Origin: Antarcticimicrobium sediminis
Lineage (GTDB): Bacteria; Pseudomonadota; Alphaproteobacteria; Rhodobacterales; Rhodobacteraceae
Reading direction: 5' to 3'
Assembly: GCF_004348975.1 (NCBI RefSeq)
Contig: NZ_SMFP01000006.1
Location: 186,001 to 250,000, forward strand
DNA: 64,000 nucleotides
Within the stretch, counting starts at the first letter, position 1. Each line of letters starts with the position of its first letter. The notes under the pieces are model-generated. The model searched no databases. It was given only the letters and a program-made list of their open reading frames with translations, and was not told the DNA's origin. The position numbers and the translations under genes were made by a program. Shown one piece after another: positions 43,564 through 52,673 of the stretch.

Positions 43564-44724
43564 ATGGTTTATATCGCGGGCTGGGGCCACACGAAATTTG
43601 GCAAACTGACAGATCAAACCCTTGAGGATCTGGTGATCGAGGCTGGCGCCGAGGCGCTGGCCGATGCCGGGATCACGGGGACGGATGTGGACGGCATCTG
43701 GATGGGGCATTTCAACGCCGGTATGGTGCCCGACGGGTTCCCGTCGTCGCTGGCAATGGGGATCGACCCCGGGCTGCGCTACAAGCCCGCGACCCGGCTC
43801 GAGAACGCCTGCGCGTCTGGATCGGCGGCGGTCTTTGCCGCCCGGCTGGCGATTCTTGCGGGCGAGGCGCGGGTGGCGCTGGTGATCGGGGTCGAAAAGA
43901 TGACCCATCTGCCCGGTGCGGATGTGACCGCGGCGCTGGGCCATGCGTCCTATCAAAAGGAAGAGGCGGGGACGTCGTTCCCCGGCATCTTCGCGCATTT
44001 CGCACAGGCCTATTTCGACAAATACGGCGATCACTCTCAGGCGCTGGCCCGGATCGCGGCCAAGAACCACGGCAATTCGGTCAACAACCCGCTGGCTCAT
44101 CTGCAAAAGCCGATGGACGAGGCGTTTTGTGCCACTGTTTCGGATCGCAACCCGATGATCGCGGCACCGCTGAAAAAGACTGATTGCTCGCTGGTCTCCG
44201 ACGGGGCGGCGGCGCTGGTGCTGGTGGCCGACGACCTGCTGGGCGATGTTGCCAAGGCGGTGAAAATCCGCGCCGCCGTTCAGGTCAACGATGTGCTGCC
44301 GCTGTCGCAACGCGATCTGCTGGCCTTCGAGGGGCCGCGCCGGGCGATCCACACCGCCTATGAGCGCGCCGGGATCACCGTCAACGATCTGGACGTGGCC
44401 GAGGTGCATGACTGCTTCACCATCGCCGAATTGCTGATCTATGAGTCGATGGGGCTGGCCGCGCACGGCCATGCCGCCGAGCTGCTTGAGGGCGGTGTGG
44501 TGCATGCCGGCGGGCGGTTGCCGGTGAACCTGTCGGGCGGGCTCAAGGCCAAGGGGCACCCGGTCGGGGCGACCGGCGTCTCGATGCACGCGATGGTCGC
44601 GCGGCAGGTGTTGGGGCAGGCCGGTGCGATGCAGCAACCCGGTGCCGAACTGGGGCTTGTGTTCAACATGGGCGGCTCTGGCGTGGCCAACTACGCCAGC
44701 ATCCTTGAGCGGGCAAAAGGATGA
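43564..44724 (+). CDS. Thiolase-family acyltransferase (SCP-x/acetyl-CoA acetyltransferase-like)
   Basis: A 386-residue thiolase. Cys83 in ENACASGSAA is the nucleophile. HDCFTIAELL and the C-terminal GGLKAKGHPVGATG carry the histidine and second catalytic region. It resembles the SCP-x-like thiolases that cleave 3-oxoacyl-CoA from branched, aromatic or odd substrates rather than classical FadA. It is first in a three-gene operon whose genes overlap by four bases (ATGA), with a synthetase and a dehydrogenase. The substrate is unknown. Confidence 0.88.
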   Translation: MVYIAGWGHTKFGKLTDQTLEDLVIEAGAEALADAGITGTDVDGIWMGHFNAGMVPDGFPSSLAMGIDPGLRYKPATRLENACASGSAAVFAARLAILAGEARVALVIGVEKMTHLPGADVTAALGHASYQKEEAGTSFPGIFAHFAQAYFDKYGDHSQALARIAAKNHGNSVNNPLAHLQKPMDEAFCATVSDRNPMIAAPLKKTDCSLVSDGAAALVLVADDLLGDVAKAVKIRAAVQVNDVLPLSQRDLLAFEGPRRAIHTAYERAGITVNDLDVAEVHDCFTIAELLIYESMGLAAHGHAAELLEGGVVHAGGRLPVNLSGGLKAKGHPVGATGVSMHAMVARQVLGQAGAMQQPGAELGLVFNMGGSGVANYASILERAKG

Positions 44725-46229
44725 ACCTCGCAACTTGGTTGCGCCGGACGGCGCAACTCCACCCGGACCAGCCAGCGCTGTTTCTGGGGGAAGAGATGGT
44801 CGCGGATTACCGCAGCTTTGATTTGGGCGCGGCACGGATCGCGGGCTGGCTCAAGGCGCAGGGCATAGCCCCCGGCGACCGGGTCGGCCTGTTCATGAAG
44901 AACTGCCCCGACTATCTGATCGCCTTTTATGGCATCTGGTACGCCGGGGCGGTGGTGGTGCCGATCAATGCCAAGCTGCACGGGCGCGAGGCGGCGTTCA
45001 TCCTTGAGAATTCGGACACTGCGCTGTGCTTCACCTCTCCGGGGTTGAACGAGGCGCTGGAAGCGGCTGAGGCCCAAGGGCGGCGGGTGGATGTCTCCGG
45101 CGCGGATTATGCCGCCGCGCTGGCCCATGATCCGGTTGCAGAGCCCGTGGCGCGCGCGCCCGACGATCTGTCCTGGCTGTTTTATACCTCGGGCACCACC
45201 GGGCGGCCCAAGGGGGTACAGATCTCGCACCGGATGCTGCGGGACATGTCGCTGGCCTATCTGGCCGACGTCGATGTCGCGACCGCCGAGGATGCGATCC
45301 TTTATGCCGCGCCGATGAGCCATGGCGCGGGGATCTACAACATGGTGCATGTGCTGGTGGGCGCGCGCCATGTCTGCCCGGTCTCGGGCGGGTTCGATCC
45401 GGCCGAGATCTTTGCGCTGGCCCGGCATCACCGCAACATCCAGATGTTCGCAGCCCCCACCATGGTGCATCGGATGACCGCGGCCGCCAAGGCCGCGGGC
45501 GAGACCGGCGAAGGGCTGCGCACCATCGTCTATGGCGGCGGGCCGATGTATCTGGCCGATATCACCGAGGCGGTCGATCACTTCGGGCCGGTCTTTGTCC
45601 AGATCTATGGACAGGGCGAATGCCCGATGGGGATTTCCGCACTGTCGCGGGATCTGGTCGCCGATCGCAGCCATCCCCGTTGGCGCGACCGGCTGGTCAG
45701 TGTCGGGCGGGCGCAGTCCTCCGTCGAGGTCCAGATCGGGGATGCCGAGGGCACCCCGGTGCCGCCGGGGCAACATGGCGAGATCATGGTGCGCGGCGAT
45801 GTGGTGATGCCCGGCTATTGGCGCAACGAGGAGGCCACCGCCAAGACGCTGGTGAACGGCTGGCTGATGACCGGCGACATGGGGTTCATGGACGAGGACG
45901 GGTTCGTCACCATGCGCGACCGCTCCAAGGACATGATCATCACCGGCGGCTCCAACGTTTATCCGCGCGAGGTCGAAGAGGTGCTGCTGACCCACCCGGA
46001 GGTGCGCGAGGTCTCGGTCGTGGGGCGCGTGCATCCCGACTGGGGTGAAGAGGTGGTCGCCTTTGTCGTGGGCGTGGTCCCCGAGGCGGATCTCGACGCG
46101 CTGTGCAACGCCAATATTGCCCGCTTCAAGCGCCCCAAAGCGTATATTTTCGCCCCCGAACTGCCCAAGAACAACTACGGTAAGGTTCTCAAGACCGAGT
46201 TGCGAAAGAGGCTGGAGGAAGACGCATGA
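44721..46229 (+). CDS. AMP-forming acyl-CoA synthetase
   Basis: A 502-residue ANL-superfamily ligase. The P-loop YTSGTTGRPKG lies near residue 155, the A5-type GQGECPMGIS region near 295, and the hinge/A8 region DRSKDMIITGGSNVYPREVE near 395. The C-terminal lysine is in KNNYGKVLKTEL. It activates a carboxylic acid as CoA thioester with ATP. Its start overlaps the thiolase stop and its stop overlaps the SDR start, so the three are translated together as a ligase-dehydrogenase-thiolase route. Confidence 0.9.
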   Translation: MNLATWLRRTAQLHPDQPALFLGEEMVADYRSFDLGAARIAGWLKAQGIAPGDRVGLFMKNCPDYLIAFYGIWYAGAVVVPINAKLHGREAAFILENSDTALCFTSPGLNEALEAAEAQGRRVDVSGADYAAALAHDPVAEPVARAPDDLSWLFYTSGTTGRPKGVQISHRMLRDMSLAYLADVDVATAEDAILYAAPMSHGAGIYNMVHVLVGARHVCPVSGGFDPAEIFALARHHRNIQMFAAPTMVHRMTAAAKAAGETGEGLRTIVYGGGPMYLADITEAVDHFGPVFVQIYGQGECPMGISALSRDLVADRSHPRWRDRLVSVGRAQSSVEVQIGDAEGTPVPPGQHGEIMVRGDVVMPGYWRNEEATAKTLVNGWLMTGDMGFMDEDGFVTMRDRSKDMIITGGSNVYPREVEEVLLTHPEVREVSVVGRVHPDWGEEVVAFVVGVVPEADLDALCNANIARFKRPKAYIFAPELPKNNYGKVLKTELRKRLEEDA

Positions 46230-47029
46230 CGGATCTGACGGGAAAGACGGCGCTGGTCACCGGATCGGTGCAGGGCATCGGCTTGGCGATTGCGGAACAA
46301 CTGGCGGCGGCGGGGGCGCGCATCGCGGTGCATGGCATCGCCGGTGATGCGCAGATCGACGAGGTTTGCGCCCATCTCTGCGCGCTGGGCGCACCGCAGG
46401 CCGAGTTCTTTGCCGGCGATCTGCGCAACCCCGAGCGTATTACCGATCTGATGGCGGCGGTCGCGGCTTGGGGCGGGCCGGATATTCTGGTCAACAACGC
46501 TGGCATCCAGCATACCGCGCCGCTGGCCGAGATGCCGCGCGAAACATGGGACGCGATCCTTGCGATAAACCTGAGCGCCGCCTTTGATACCATGCGTGCG
46601 GCGATGCCGGGCATGGCCGAACGGGGCTATGGTCGGGTCATCAACATCGCCAGCGTGCACGGGCTGGTGGCCAGCAAGGACAAGGCGCCCTATGTGGCGG
46701 CCAAGTTCGGGCTGGTCGGACTGTCGCGGGTGGCAGCGCTGGAATACGCCGCCAAGGGGACCAAGGCGCAGGGCGGGGTGACGGTGAACTGCCTTTGCCC
46801 GGGTTGGACCGAAACCGCGATCATCGAACCTCAGGTCGCGGCCCGTGCGGCGCTGCATGGCGGCGACCGTGAGGCCGGGATCGCCGATCTGCTGGCCGAG
46901 AAGCAACCCTCGCTGCGCACTTCTGACCCTTCCGAGATCGGCGCGCTGGCGCTTTGGCTGTGCAACCCCATCGCCCATAACGTGACCGGAACCGCGATCC
47001 CGGTGGATGGCGGCTGGACCGCGCAGTAA
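46226..47029 (+). CDS. SDR oxidoreductase (3-hydroxybutyrate dehydrogenase-like)
   Basis: A 267-residue classical short-chain dehydrogenase. The NAD-binding motif is TGSVQGIGLA near residue 12, followed by NNAG, catalytic NIASVHG and YVAAK. The C-terminal QPSLRTSDPSEIGALALW segment is like that of 3-hydroxybutyrate dehydrogenases. In this operon it likely supplies the 3-oxo acid or 3-oxoacyl-CoA for the thiolase. The operon ends about 100 bp before the convergent liv operon. Confidence 0.88.
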   Translation: MTDLTGKTALVTGSVQGIGLAIAEQLAAAGARIAVHGIAGDAQIDEVCAHLCALGAPQAEFFAGDLRNPERITDLMAAVAAWGGPDILVNNAGIQHTAPLAEMPRETWDAILAINLSAAFDTMRAAMPGMAERGYGRVINIASVHGLVASKDKAPYVAAKFGLVGLSRVAALEYAAKGTKAQGGVTVNCLCPGWTETAIIEPQVAARAALHGGDREAGIADLLAEKQPSLRTSDPSEIGALALWLCNPIAHNVTGTAIPVDGGWTAQ

Positions 47030-47051
47030 GGGCCGGGGCAGGGGGGGGCTC

Positions 47052-47084
47052 CAAAGAAAACGGCCAACCTGCAAGGGTTGGCCG
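47052..47084 (-). terminator. Rho-independent terminator of the liv-type operon
   Basis: On the minus strand CGGCCAACC and GGTTGGCCG (47061-47069, 47076-47084) form a perfect 9-bp stem followed by TTTTCTTTGG. It lies 47 bp after the livF-type stop. Confidence 0.88.
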
Positions 47085-47131
47085 TTGGTCGTTGGTGCTG
47101 GCGCTCTGCCCGGTCGCGTGGCTGAGCGCGC

Positions 47132-47887
47132 TCAGATTGCCAGATATTCAGAGCGCAGATCGGCGTTGCCCAGCACCTCGGCGGCGGTGCCGTCAAATAC
47201 GATGGAGCCGGTGTCGAGGATGATGGCGCGGTCGGCCAGTTGCAGCGCGCGCACCGCGTTCTGTTCGACGATGATCGTGGTCATGCCCTGCTCCTTGATG
47301 ATACGCAGGGTTTTCTCGATCTCGTCCACGATCACCGGCGCCAACCCCTCATAGGGTTCGTCCAGCAGCAGCAACTTGAGATCACGCGCCAGCGCCCGGG
47401 CAATCGCCAACATCTGCTGTTCGCCGCCCGACAGCGTCACGCCCTCTTGCTTGCGGCGTTCTCCGAGGCGCGGGAACAGCTCATACAGACGTTCGATCGA
47501 CCAGCCGATCGGCGGGGCGATCTGTGCCAGTTGCAGGTTCTCCTCGACCGTCAGGCCGGGGATGATGCGCCGGTCTTCGGGCACCAGACCCAGCCCAAGG
47601 CTCGCGGCCTCATGCGAGGCCATATTGTGCAGCGGCTGGTGATCCAGCCAGATTTCCCCATGGGTGACCAAGGGGCTTCCGATCCGCGCGATGGCGCGCA
47701 GGGTCGAGGTCTTGCCAGCCCCGTTGCGCCCCAGCAGCGCCAGGATCTCGCCTTCGTGCACGTTGAAGTTCACGCCCTGCACGATATAGCTCTCGCCATA
47801 ATAGGCATGCATGTCCCAGACCGAGAGAAAGGCCGGCGCGGTTTCGGCGTGGTTGGCGTTCTTGGAAAAGTCGGGTTTGACGTTCAT
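47132..47887 (-). CDS. livF: Branched-chain-amino-acid-type ABC ATPase LivF
   Basis: A 251-residue ATPase of the HAAT family. Walker A is GRNGAGKTST near residue 54, signature LSGGEQQML and Walker B LLLLDEPYEGL. With LivG it powers the LivHM channel. It is the last gene of a five-gene minus-strand operon (binding protein, livH, livM, livG, livF), and a terminator follows. The N-terminal 25 residues extend beyond the usual start, ending in SVWDMHAYYGES. Confidence 0.9.
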   Translation of the reverse strand: MNVKPDFSKNANHAETAPAFLSVWDMHAYYGESYIVQGVNFNVHEGEILALLGRNGAGKTSTLRAIARIGSPLVTHGEIWLDHQPLHNMASHEAASLGLGLVPEDRRIIPGLTVEENLQLAQIAPPIGWSIERLYELFPRLGERRKQEGVTLSGGEQQMLAIARALARDLKLLLLDEPYEGLAPVIVDEIEKTLRIIKEQGMTTIIVEQNAVRALQLADRAIILDTGSIVFDGTAAEVLGNADLRSEYLAI

Positions 47888-47899
47888 CTGAAATCCTCC

Positions 47900-48655
47900 T
47901 CAGGCCGACTCGCCCAGATACGCTTCGCGCACCTTGGGGTTGCCCTTGATGTTCTGCGGATCGTCCTCGACCAGCGGTGTGCCCTGCGCCAGAACTGTGA
48001 TCCGGTCGGCAAGGCTGAACACCACATGCATGTCATGTTCGATGATGGCGATGGTGATGTCGCGCTCTTCCTTGATCTGCTTGAGCAGGTCGATGGTGTT
48101 GTTGGTATCAGCCCGCGCCATGCCGGCGGTGGGTTCGTCCAGCAGCAGCAGTCGGGGTTCCTGACTGAGACACATGCCGATCTCCAGCCGCCGCTTGTCG
48201 CCACGTGACATCGAGGCGGCATGCATGTGCCGCTTGTCCGCCATCTTCATGTCTTCCAGCACATGTTCGGCCTGTTCGAGGATCCCGCGCTCGCGCGCCA
48301 CGGATTCATAGGCGTGCATGCGAAAGGCGCCGTCGCGTCTGGCAAAGATCGGGATCATCATGTTTTCGAGCACCGTCAGATCACCAAAGATCTCGGGCGT
48401 CTGGAACACGCGGGAAATGCCCATCTGGTTGATCTCGTAGGGCTTGCGCCCCAGTACCGACTGGCCGTCGAACATGACCGAGCCGGTATCGGGGATCAGC
48501 TTGCCCACCAGACAGTTCAGCAAGGTGGACTTGCCCGCGCCGTTTGGCCCGATGATGGCGTGCACGGAGTTTTCGCGCACGCTCAGGTTCACATCACTCA
48601 GCGCCTTGAGGCCGCCGAAGTTCTTGTTGACGTTCTTGACTTCGAGAATGCCCAT
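47900..48655 (-). CDS. livG: Branched-chain-amino-acid-type ABC ATPase LivG
   Basis: A 251-residue ATPase. Walker A is GPNGAGKST near residue 35, signature MSRGDKRRLEI (the LivG-type variant with S-R-G-D), and Walker B LLLLDEPTAGM. The frame is open to 48715, but the ATG at 48655 has AGGAGG upstream and gives the normal MGILEVKNV start. Between livM and livF in the operon. Confidence 0.92.
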   Translation of the reverse strand: MGILEVKNVNKNFGGLKALSDVNLSVRENSVHAIIGPNGAGKSTLLNCLVGKLIPDTGSVMFDGQSVLGRKPYEINQMGISRVFQTPEIFGDLTVLENMMIPIFARRDGAFRMHAYESVARERGILEQAEHVLEDMKMADKRHMHAASMSRGDKRRLEIGMCLSQEPRLLLLDEPTAGMARADTNNTIDLLKQIKEERDITIAIIEHDMHVVFSLADRITVLAQGTPLVEDDPQNIKGNPKVREAYLGESA

Positions 48656-48668
48656 CTTTGCGTCCTCC

Positions 48669-49889
48669 TTACTCGGCCACATGGGGCGGTTTCTTGGGGT
48701 GATGGTCTTCGCCATCGCTCGGCGGGGTCTTCTTCTTGCCTTTCAGCAGCCGCGCGATGCGTTGCCCGCCTTCGACCAGACCACCCGGCAGAAACACCAC
48801 CACCAGCATGAACAGCAGGCCCAGCGTCAGGTGCCAGCCCTTGCCGATGAAGGGGTGCACGATGAAGACCATGAAATCCTCGATCCCGTCGGGCAGGAAG
48901 GAGAACCAGCTATGCAGCACAGTGTCGTTGATCTTGGAGAAGATGTTTTCGAAGTACTTGATGAAACCCGCGCCCAGAACCGGCCCGATCAAGGTGCCCG
49001 CGCCGCCAAGGATGGCCATCAGCACCACTTCGCCCGAGGCGGTCCATTGCATCCGCTCGGCGCCGGCCAGCGGATCCATCGCCGCCATCAGGCCACCGGC
49101 CAGACCGGCATACATCCCCGAGATGACAAAGGCCGCCAGCGTGTAGGGCCGGGTGTTCAACCCGGTATAGTTCATCCGCTGCTGGTTCGATTTCACCGCC
49201 CGCAGCATCATCCCGAAGGGCGAGCGGAAGATGCGGATCGCCAGGAAAAAGACGATCATCAAGATCACTGCGCAAAGATAATAGCCGGCGTTGAAGTCAA
49301 ACCGCCACGCCCCGACATCCAACGTATAGGTCGAGTTCATGGAAAGTCCGAACAGATGCGGCAGATCGGGCAGGCTGTCGCGATGGAACCATTGCGGATC
49401 ATCGGCATAGACCTGCAACCCGGTTTCCCCGTTGGTCAGGTTGAACTTGGGGTTCGACAGCACCGAATAGGCCAGCGCAAAGGACATCTGCGCAAAGGCC
49501 AGCGTCAGGATCGAGAAATAGATGCCGGATCGACGCAGGCTGACAAAGCCGATGATCAGCGAAAAGATCGCGGCGATCACGACGCTGAGCGTGATGGCGG
49601 GGATCACATTGTAGGTGAAAAGCTTGAAGATCCAGACCGCCGAATAGCTGCCCACCCCGAGAAAGGCCGCATGGCCGAACGAGAGATAGCCGGTCAGACC
49701 AAACAGGATGTTGAAGCCGATGGCGAAGATGCCAAAGATGATGAACCGCTGCATCAGGTCGGGATAGCCCGCGTTGAACTGCGCCATGGCGCTGTCGGTC
49801 GGAAACGGGTTCAGGATGAAGGGCGCAAACAGCGTCAGCACCGCGACCACGAGCAGAAGCGTGGTGTCTTTTTTGTTGAGTCCGAGCAT
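48669..49889 (-). CDS. livM: Branched-chain-amino-acid-type ABC permease LivM
   Basis: A 406-residue membrane protein of the BPD_transp_2 family. The hallmark [20 protein letters not shown] is near residue 65. It is longer than minimal LivM proteins because of an inserted periplasmic stretch around residues 150-190 ([16 protein letters not shown]) and a charged C-terminal tail. It pairs with LivH. Confidence 0.92.
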   Translation of the reverse strand: MLGLNKKDTTLLLVVAVLTLFAPFILNPFPTDSAMAQFNAGYPDLMQRFIIFGIFAIGFNILFGLTGYLSFGHAAFLGVGSYSAVWIFKLFTYNVIPAITLSVVIAAIFSLIIGFVSLRRSGIYFSILTLAFAQMSFALAYSVLSNPKFNLTNGETGLQVYADDPQWFHRDSLPDLPHLFGLSMNSTYTLDVGAWRFDFNAGYYLCAVILMIVFFLAIRIFRSPFGMMLRAVKSNQQRMNYTGLNTRPYTLAAFVISGMYAGLAGGLMAAMDPLAGAERMQWTASGEVVLMAILGGAGTLIGPVLGAGFIKYFENIFSKINDTVLHSWFSFLPDGIEDFMVFIVHPFIGKGWHLTLGLLFMLVVVFLPGGLVEGGQRIARLLKGKKKTPPSDGEDHHPKKPPHVAE

Positions 49890-49892
49890 GAA

Positions 49893-50924
49893 TTAGTCCT
49901 CCATCACACCCTTGCGGCCCATCAGGCCCCGCGGGCGGGTCAGCAGAATGATGATTGCGACCAGGTAAATAATGATCTGGTTGATGCCCGGGATCGTGGT
50001 CGTCGCCCAGGTGGTCGAGGCGAAGCTTTCCAGAATACCCAGCATGAAGCCGGCAAGCACGGCACCGGGAAGCGATCCCATGCCGCCGACAACCACAACC
50101 ACGAAACTCAGCACCAGAAAGTCCATGCCCATGTGATAGTTCGGAGGATTGAGCGGCCCGTACATCACCCCGGCCAGCCCTGCAACGGCAGAGGCGACGC
50201 CGAACATGATGGTGAACCGACGGTCGATGTTGATGCCCAAAAGGCCCACGGTCTCGCGGTCGGCCATGCCAGCGCGCACCACCATCCCGAAGGTGGTGAA
50301 TTGCAGAAAGGCAAAGATGCCTGCGATGATCGTCACCGAGAAGAAGAAATAGACCAGGCGCCAGATCGGATAGACGATCTCGTTGACCTGAAACCCGATC
50401 ATCATGCCCAGATCGACCGAGCCGCGCAGCGCGCTGGGTTCCGGGGTCTGGATCGGGTTGGCGCCGAAGAAATACTTGACCACTTCCTGCAGCACGATGG
50501 CCAGACCAAAGGTCACAAGGATCTGGTCGGCGTGCTCGCGCTTGTAGAAATGCTTGATCAGCCCGCGTTCCATCACAAAGCCGATCAGCACCATGATCGG
50601 AATGGCGAACAGGATGGCCAGTGGCACCGACCAGTCGATGATCGCCGCGCCGATATCCTGACCGAACCAGGATTCGATATAGGGTGTCTTGATCTTGAGC
50701 GGATTGCCCAGGAAATCCTTCTGGGTCAGGTCGAGGGTCTCGAAACTCAGGTTCAGGATACGCTGAACCGTCACCGCGCAGAAGGCACCGATCATGAACA
50801 GCGCGCCATGCGCAAAGTTCACGACCCCAAGGGTGCCGAAGATGAGTGTCAGACCTAGCGCGATCAGCGCATAGGCCGAGCCTTTGTCGAGCCCGTTGAG
50901 AATTTGCAGAAGGAATGCGTCCAT
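49893..50924 (-). CDS. livH: Branched-chain-amino-acid-type ABC permease LivH
   Basis: A 343-residue membrane protein with the family opening LDKGSAYALIALGLTLIFGT and VNFAHGALFMIGAF. It has an inserted periplasmic stretch around residues 55-85 (KDFLGNPLKIKTPYIE). The ATG at 50924 is preferred over a GTG at 50933 because GGTGGGG lies directly upstream. Its stop is three bases before the livM start. Confidence 0.92.
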   Translation of the reverse strand: MDAFLLQILNGLDKGSAYALIALGLTLIFGTLGVVNFAHGALFMIGAFCAVTVQRILNLSFETLDLTQKDFLGNPLKIKTPYIESWFGQDIGAAIIDWSVPLAILFAIPIMVLIGFVMERGLIKHFYKREHADQILVTFGLAIVLQEVVKYFFGANPIQTPEPSALRGSVDLGMMIGFQVNEIVYPIWRLVYFFFSVTIIAGIFAFLQFTTFGMVVRAGMADRETVGLLGINIDRRFTIMFGVASAVAGLAGVMYGPLNPPNYHMGMDFLVLSFVVVVVGGMGSLPGAVLAGFMLGILESFASTTWATTTIPGINQIIIYLVAIIILLTRPRGLMGRKGVMED

Positions 50925-50952
50925 GGTCCCCACCGTTGAATGGATCGGGAGC

Positions 50953-50978
50953 GTCCCTCCGGCAAATGCCGGGGGGAC
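50953..50978 (-). promoter_or_regulatory. Intercistronic hairpin between binding-protein gene and livH
   Basis: GTCCCTCCGGCA and TGCCGGGGGGAC pair along 12 bp with one wobble. A second GC-rich hairpin (CCGGGC-CGGG-GCCCGG, 51022-51037) lies just after the binding-protein stop. Such structures commonly let the binding protein be made in excess over the permease; this is inferred here. Confidence 0.6.
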
Positions 50979-51048
50979 GACCGGTTGGTCTAACCGTTTT
51001 CCCTGAATTTAAGGGTGCGGCCCGGGCCGGGGCCCGGACCAGTAGCGA

Positions 51049-52440
51049 TCAGGCGCCCGGGTTGCAGGTGCCCAGCTCGCCGCCGGCAAACATCGGGTGA
51101 TCCGGCTCGTACCAGACCTGTGCCGCCGGGGTGACTTCGACCACTTCGAGAAGGTCGAATTCGCTGGTCGGGTTTTCTTTCCCGCGCACCACGAGCACAT
51201 CCTTGAAGCACTGGTGGTCGGCCCCGCGATAAAGCGTCTGCCCATTGCCCAGCCCGTCAAACAGGAACCCTTTGTTGGCTGCCGACGAGATCCCGGGCAG
51301 CGAGCTGTCGCCCCCGGTCAGCGCCTCTTCCACGGCGCAGGGGTTGAACGATCCGGCGCGCTGCACCGCATCGGCATAGAGCACGGCCTGACAGTAGCAG
51401 GTATGCGCCGCCTGGCTCGGCGGGAAGCCGTATTTGGTGCCGAAGGATTTCACAAAGGCTTTGGAGCCCTCATCCTGTAGCGACCAGTGCCAGTTGGTGG
51501 ACCCCAGAATGCCCTTCACGTTGGCACCCGCGCCCTTGGCCATCAGTCGCGAATAGAGCGGCACGACGATCTCGAACTGCTTGCCGTTGACCATCTTTTC
51601 GCGCAGGCCGAACTGCACGGCGTTGGTCAGCGAGTTGACCATGTTCCCGCCGTAGTGGTTCAGGATCAGAACATCTGCGCCCGAGTTCAGAACCGGCGCG
51701 ATATAGGACGAGAAATCGGTCGCGGCCAGCGGCGTCTTGACCGCGTTAATGGTCTCCCAGCCGAGCGCCTCGGTGGCGGCTTTGATCGATTCTTCCTGGG
51801 TCCAGCCCCAAGTGTAGTCGGCGGTCAGGTGATAGGCCTTGCGGTCCTTGCCATAGCGCGCGGCCAACACCGGCGCCAGCGCGGCGCCCGACATATAGGC
51901 GTTGAAGAAATGGCGGAAACCATTGGCCTTCTTGTCCTTGCCGGTAGTGTCGTTGGAGTGGGTCAGACCCGCCATGAAGATCACGCCGGCCTCTTGGCAC
52001 AGACCTTGAACGGCAACGGCCACGCCCGAGGACGAACCGCCGGTGATCATGATAGCGCCGTCTTTTTCGATCATCGACTTGGCGCTGGCGCGGGCGGCAT
52101 CGGATTTGGTCTGGGTGTCGCCGGTCACGAACTGGACCTTCTTGCCCATAATGCCGTTACCTTGCAGCGCCTTGGAGCTGAAGGTGTTCAGCATGCCACC
52201 GTCGCCACCCCCGTTAAGATGCTCGACCGCGAGTTCATAGGCGCGCAGTTCATCCGCGCCCTCGTCTGCATAAGGGCCTGTCTGGGGCACGTTGAACCCC
52301 AGCGTGACCGTGCCGCCAGTCGGCTCGTTCACATAGGCCGCCGCCGAAGAGGCGGTGAAGATTGTCGGCAGCGCAACGCCGGCACCGGCGATGGCGCCGG
52401 TCTTCAGCACGCCGCGACGTGTGACATCGTTTTTGGACAT
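51049..52440 (-). CDS. HAAT-family ABC substrate-binding protein (Tat-exported)
   Basis: A 463-residue periplasmic binding protein of the LivJ/UrtA/AmiC type I fold. It has a Tat signal (DVTRRGVLKTGAIAGAG) and the ligand-binding-like segments GFNVPQTGPYADEG and ITGGSSSGVAVAVQG. The Tat route is less common for this family but seen in alphaproteobacteria. It is the first gene of the liv-type operon. The neighbouring, convergent thiolase/acyl-CoA-ligase operon hints at a carboxylate or aromatic ligand rather than leucine, but no ligand can be assigned. Confidence 0.85.
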   Translation of the reverse strand: MSKNDVTRRGVLKTGAIAGAGVALPTIFTASSAAAYVNEPTGGTVTLGFNVPQTGPYADEGADELRAYELAVEHLNGGGDGGMLNTFSSKALQGNGIMGKKVQFVTGDTQTKSDAARASAKSMIEKDGAIMITGGSSSGVAVAVQGLCQEAGVIFMAGLTHSNDTTGKDKKANGFRHFFNAYMSGAALAPVLAARYGKDRKAYHLTADYTWGWTQEESIKAATEALGWETINAVKTPLAATDFSSYIAPVLNSGADVLILNHYGGNMVNSLTNAVQFGLREKMVNGKQFEIVVPLYSRLMAKGAGANVKGILGSTNWHWSLQDEGSKAFVKSFGTKYGFPPSQAAHTCYCQAVLYADAVQRAGSFNPCAVEEALTGGDSSLPGISSAANKGFLFDGLGNGQTLYRGADHQCFKDVLVVRGKENPTSEFDLLEVVEVTPAAQVWYEPDHPMFAGGELGTCNPGA

Positions 52441-52673
52441 GAAAATCCTCCCATTTCATGGAATGCACCGCTAGGGCTCCTCTTCCCGACACGGCGCGCG
52501 CACGATTGTGCAAACTCAGTATGTCGGCGGATTGGAAAATTACGCAATAAACCCCTTGAACAGAACGATATTTTTGTCAACAAATGCACAGGTGTCTAAG
52601 GTATCTTGTAAATTACCTTATGTCGCAGTGCAGAAAGACGTTGAAATCCCGCTGAAAAAGGACCCTGACCGCC

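Noticed and set aside
48444-50858. 804-codon open frame on the plus strand opposite livM and livH
   Set aside because: Antisense shadow of two unmistakable permease genes; the composition (H, Q, R, D-rich) is typical of such shadows in GC-rich DNA.
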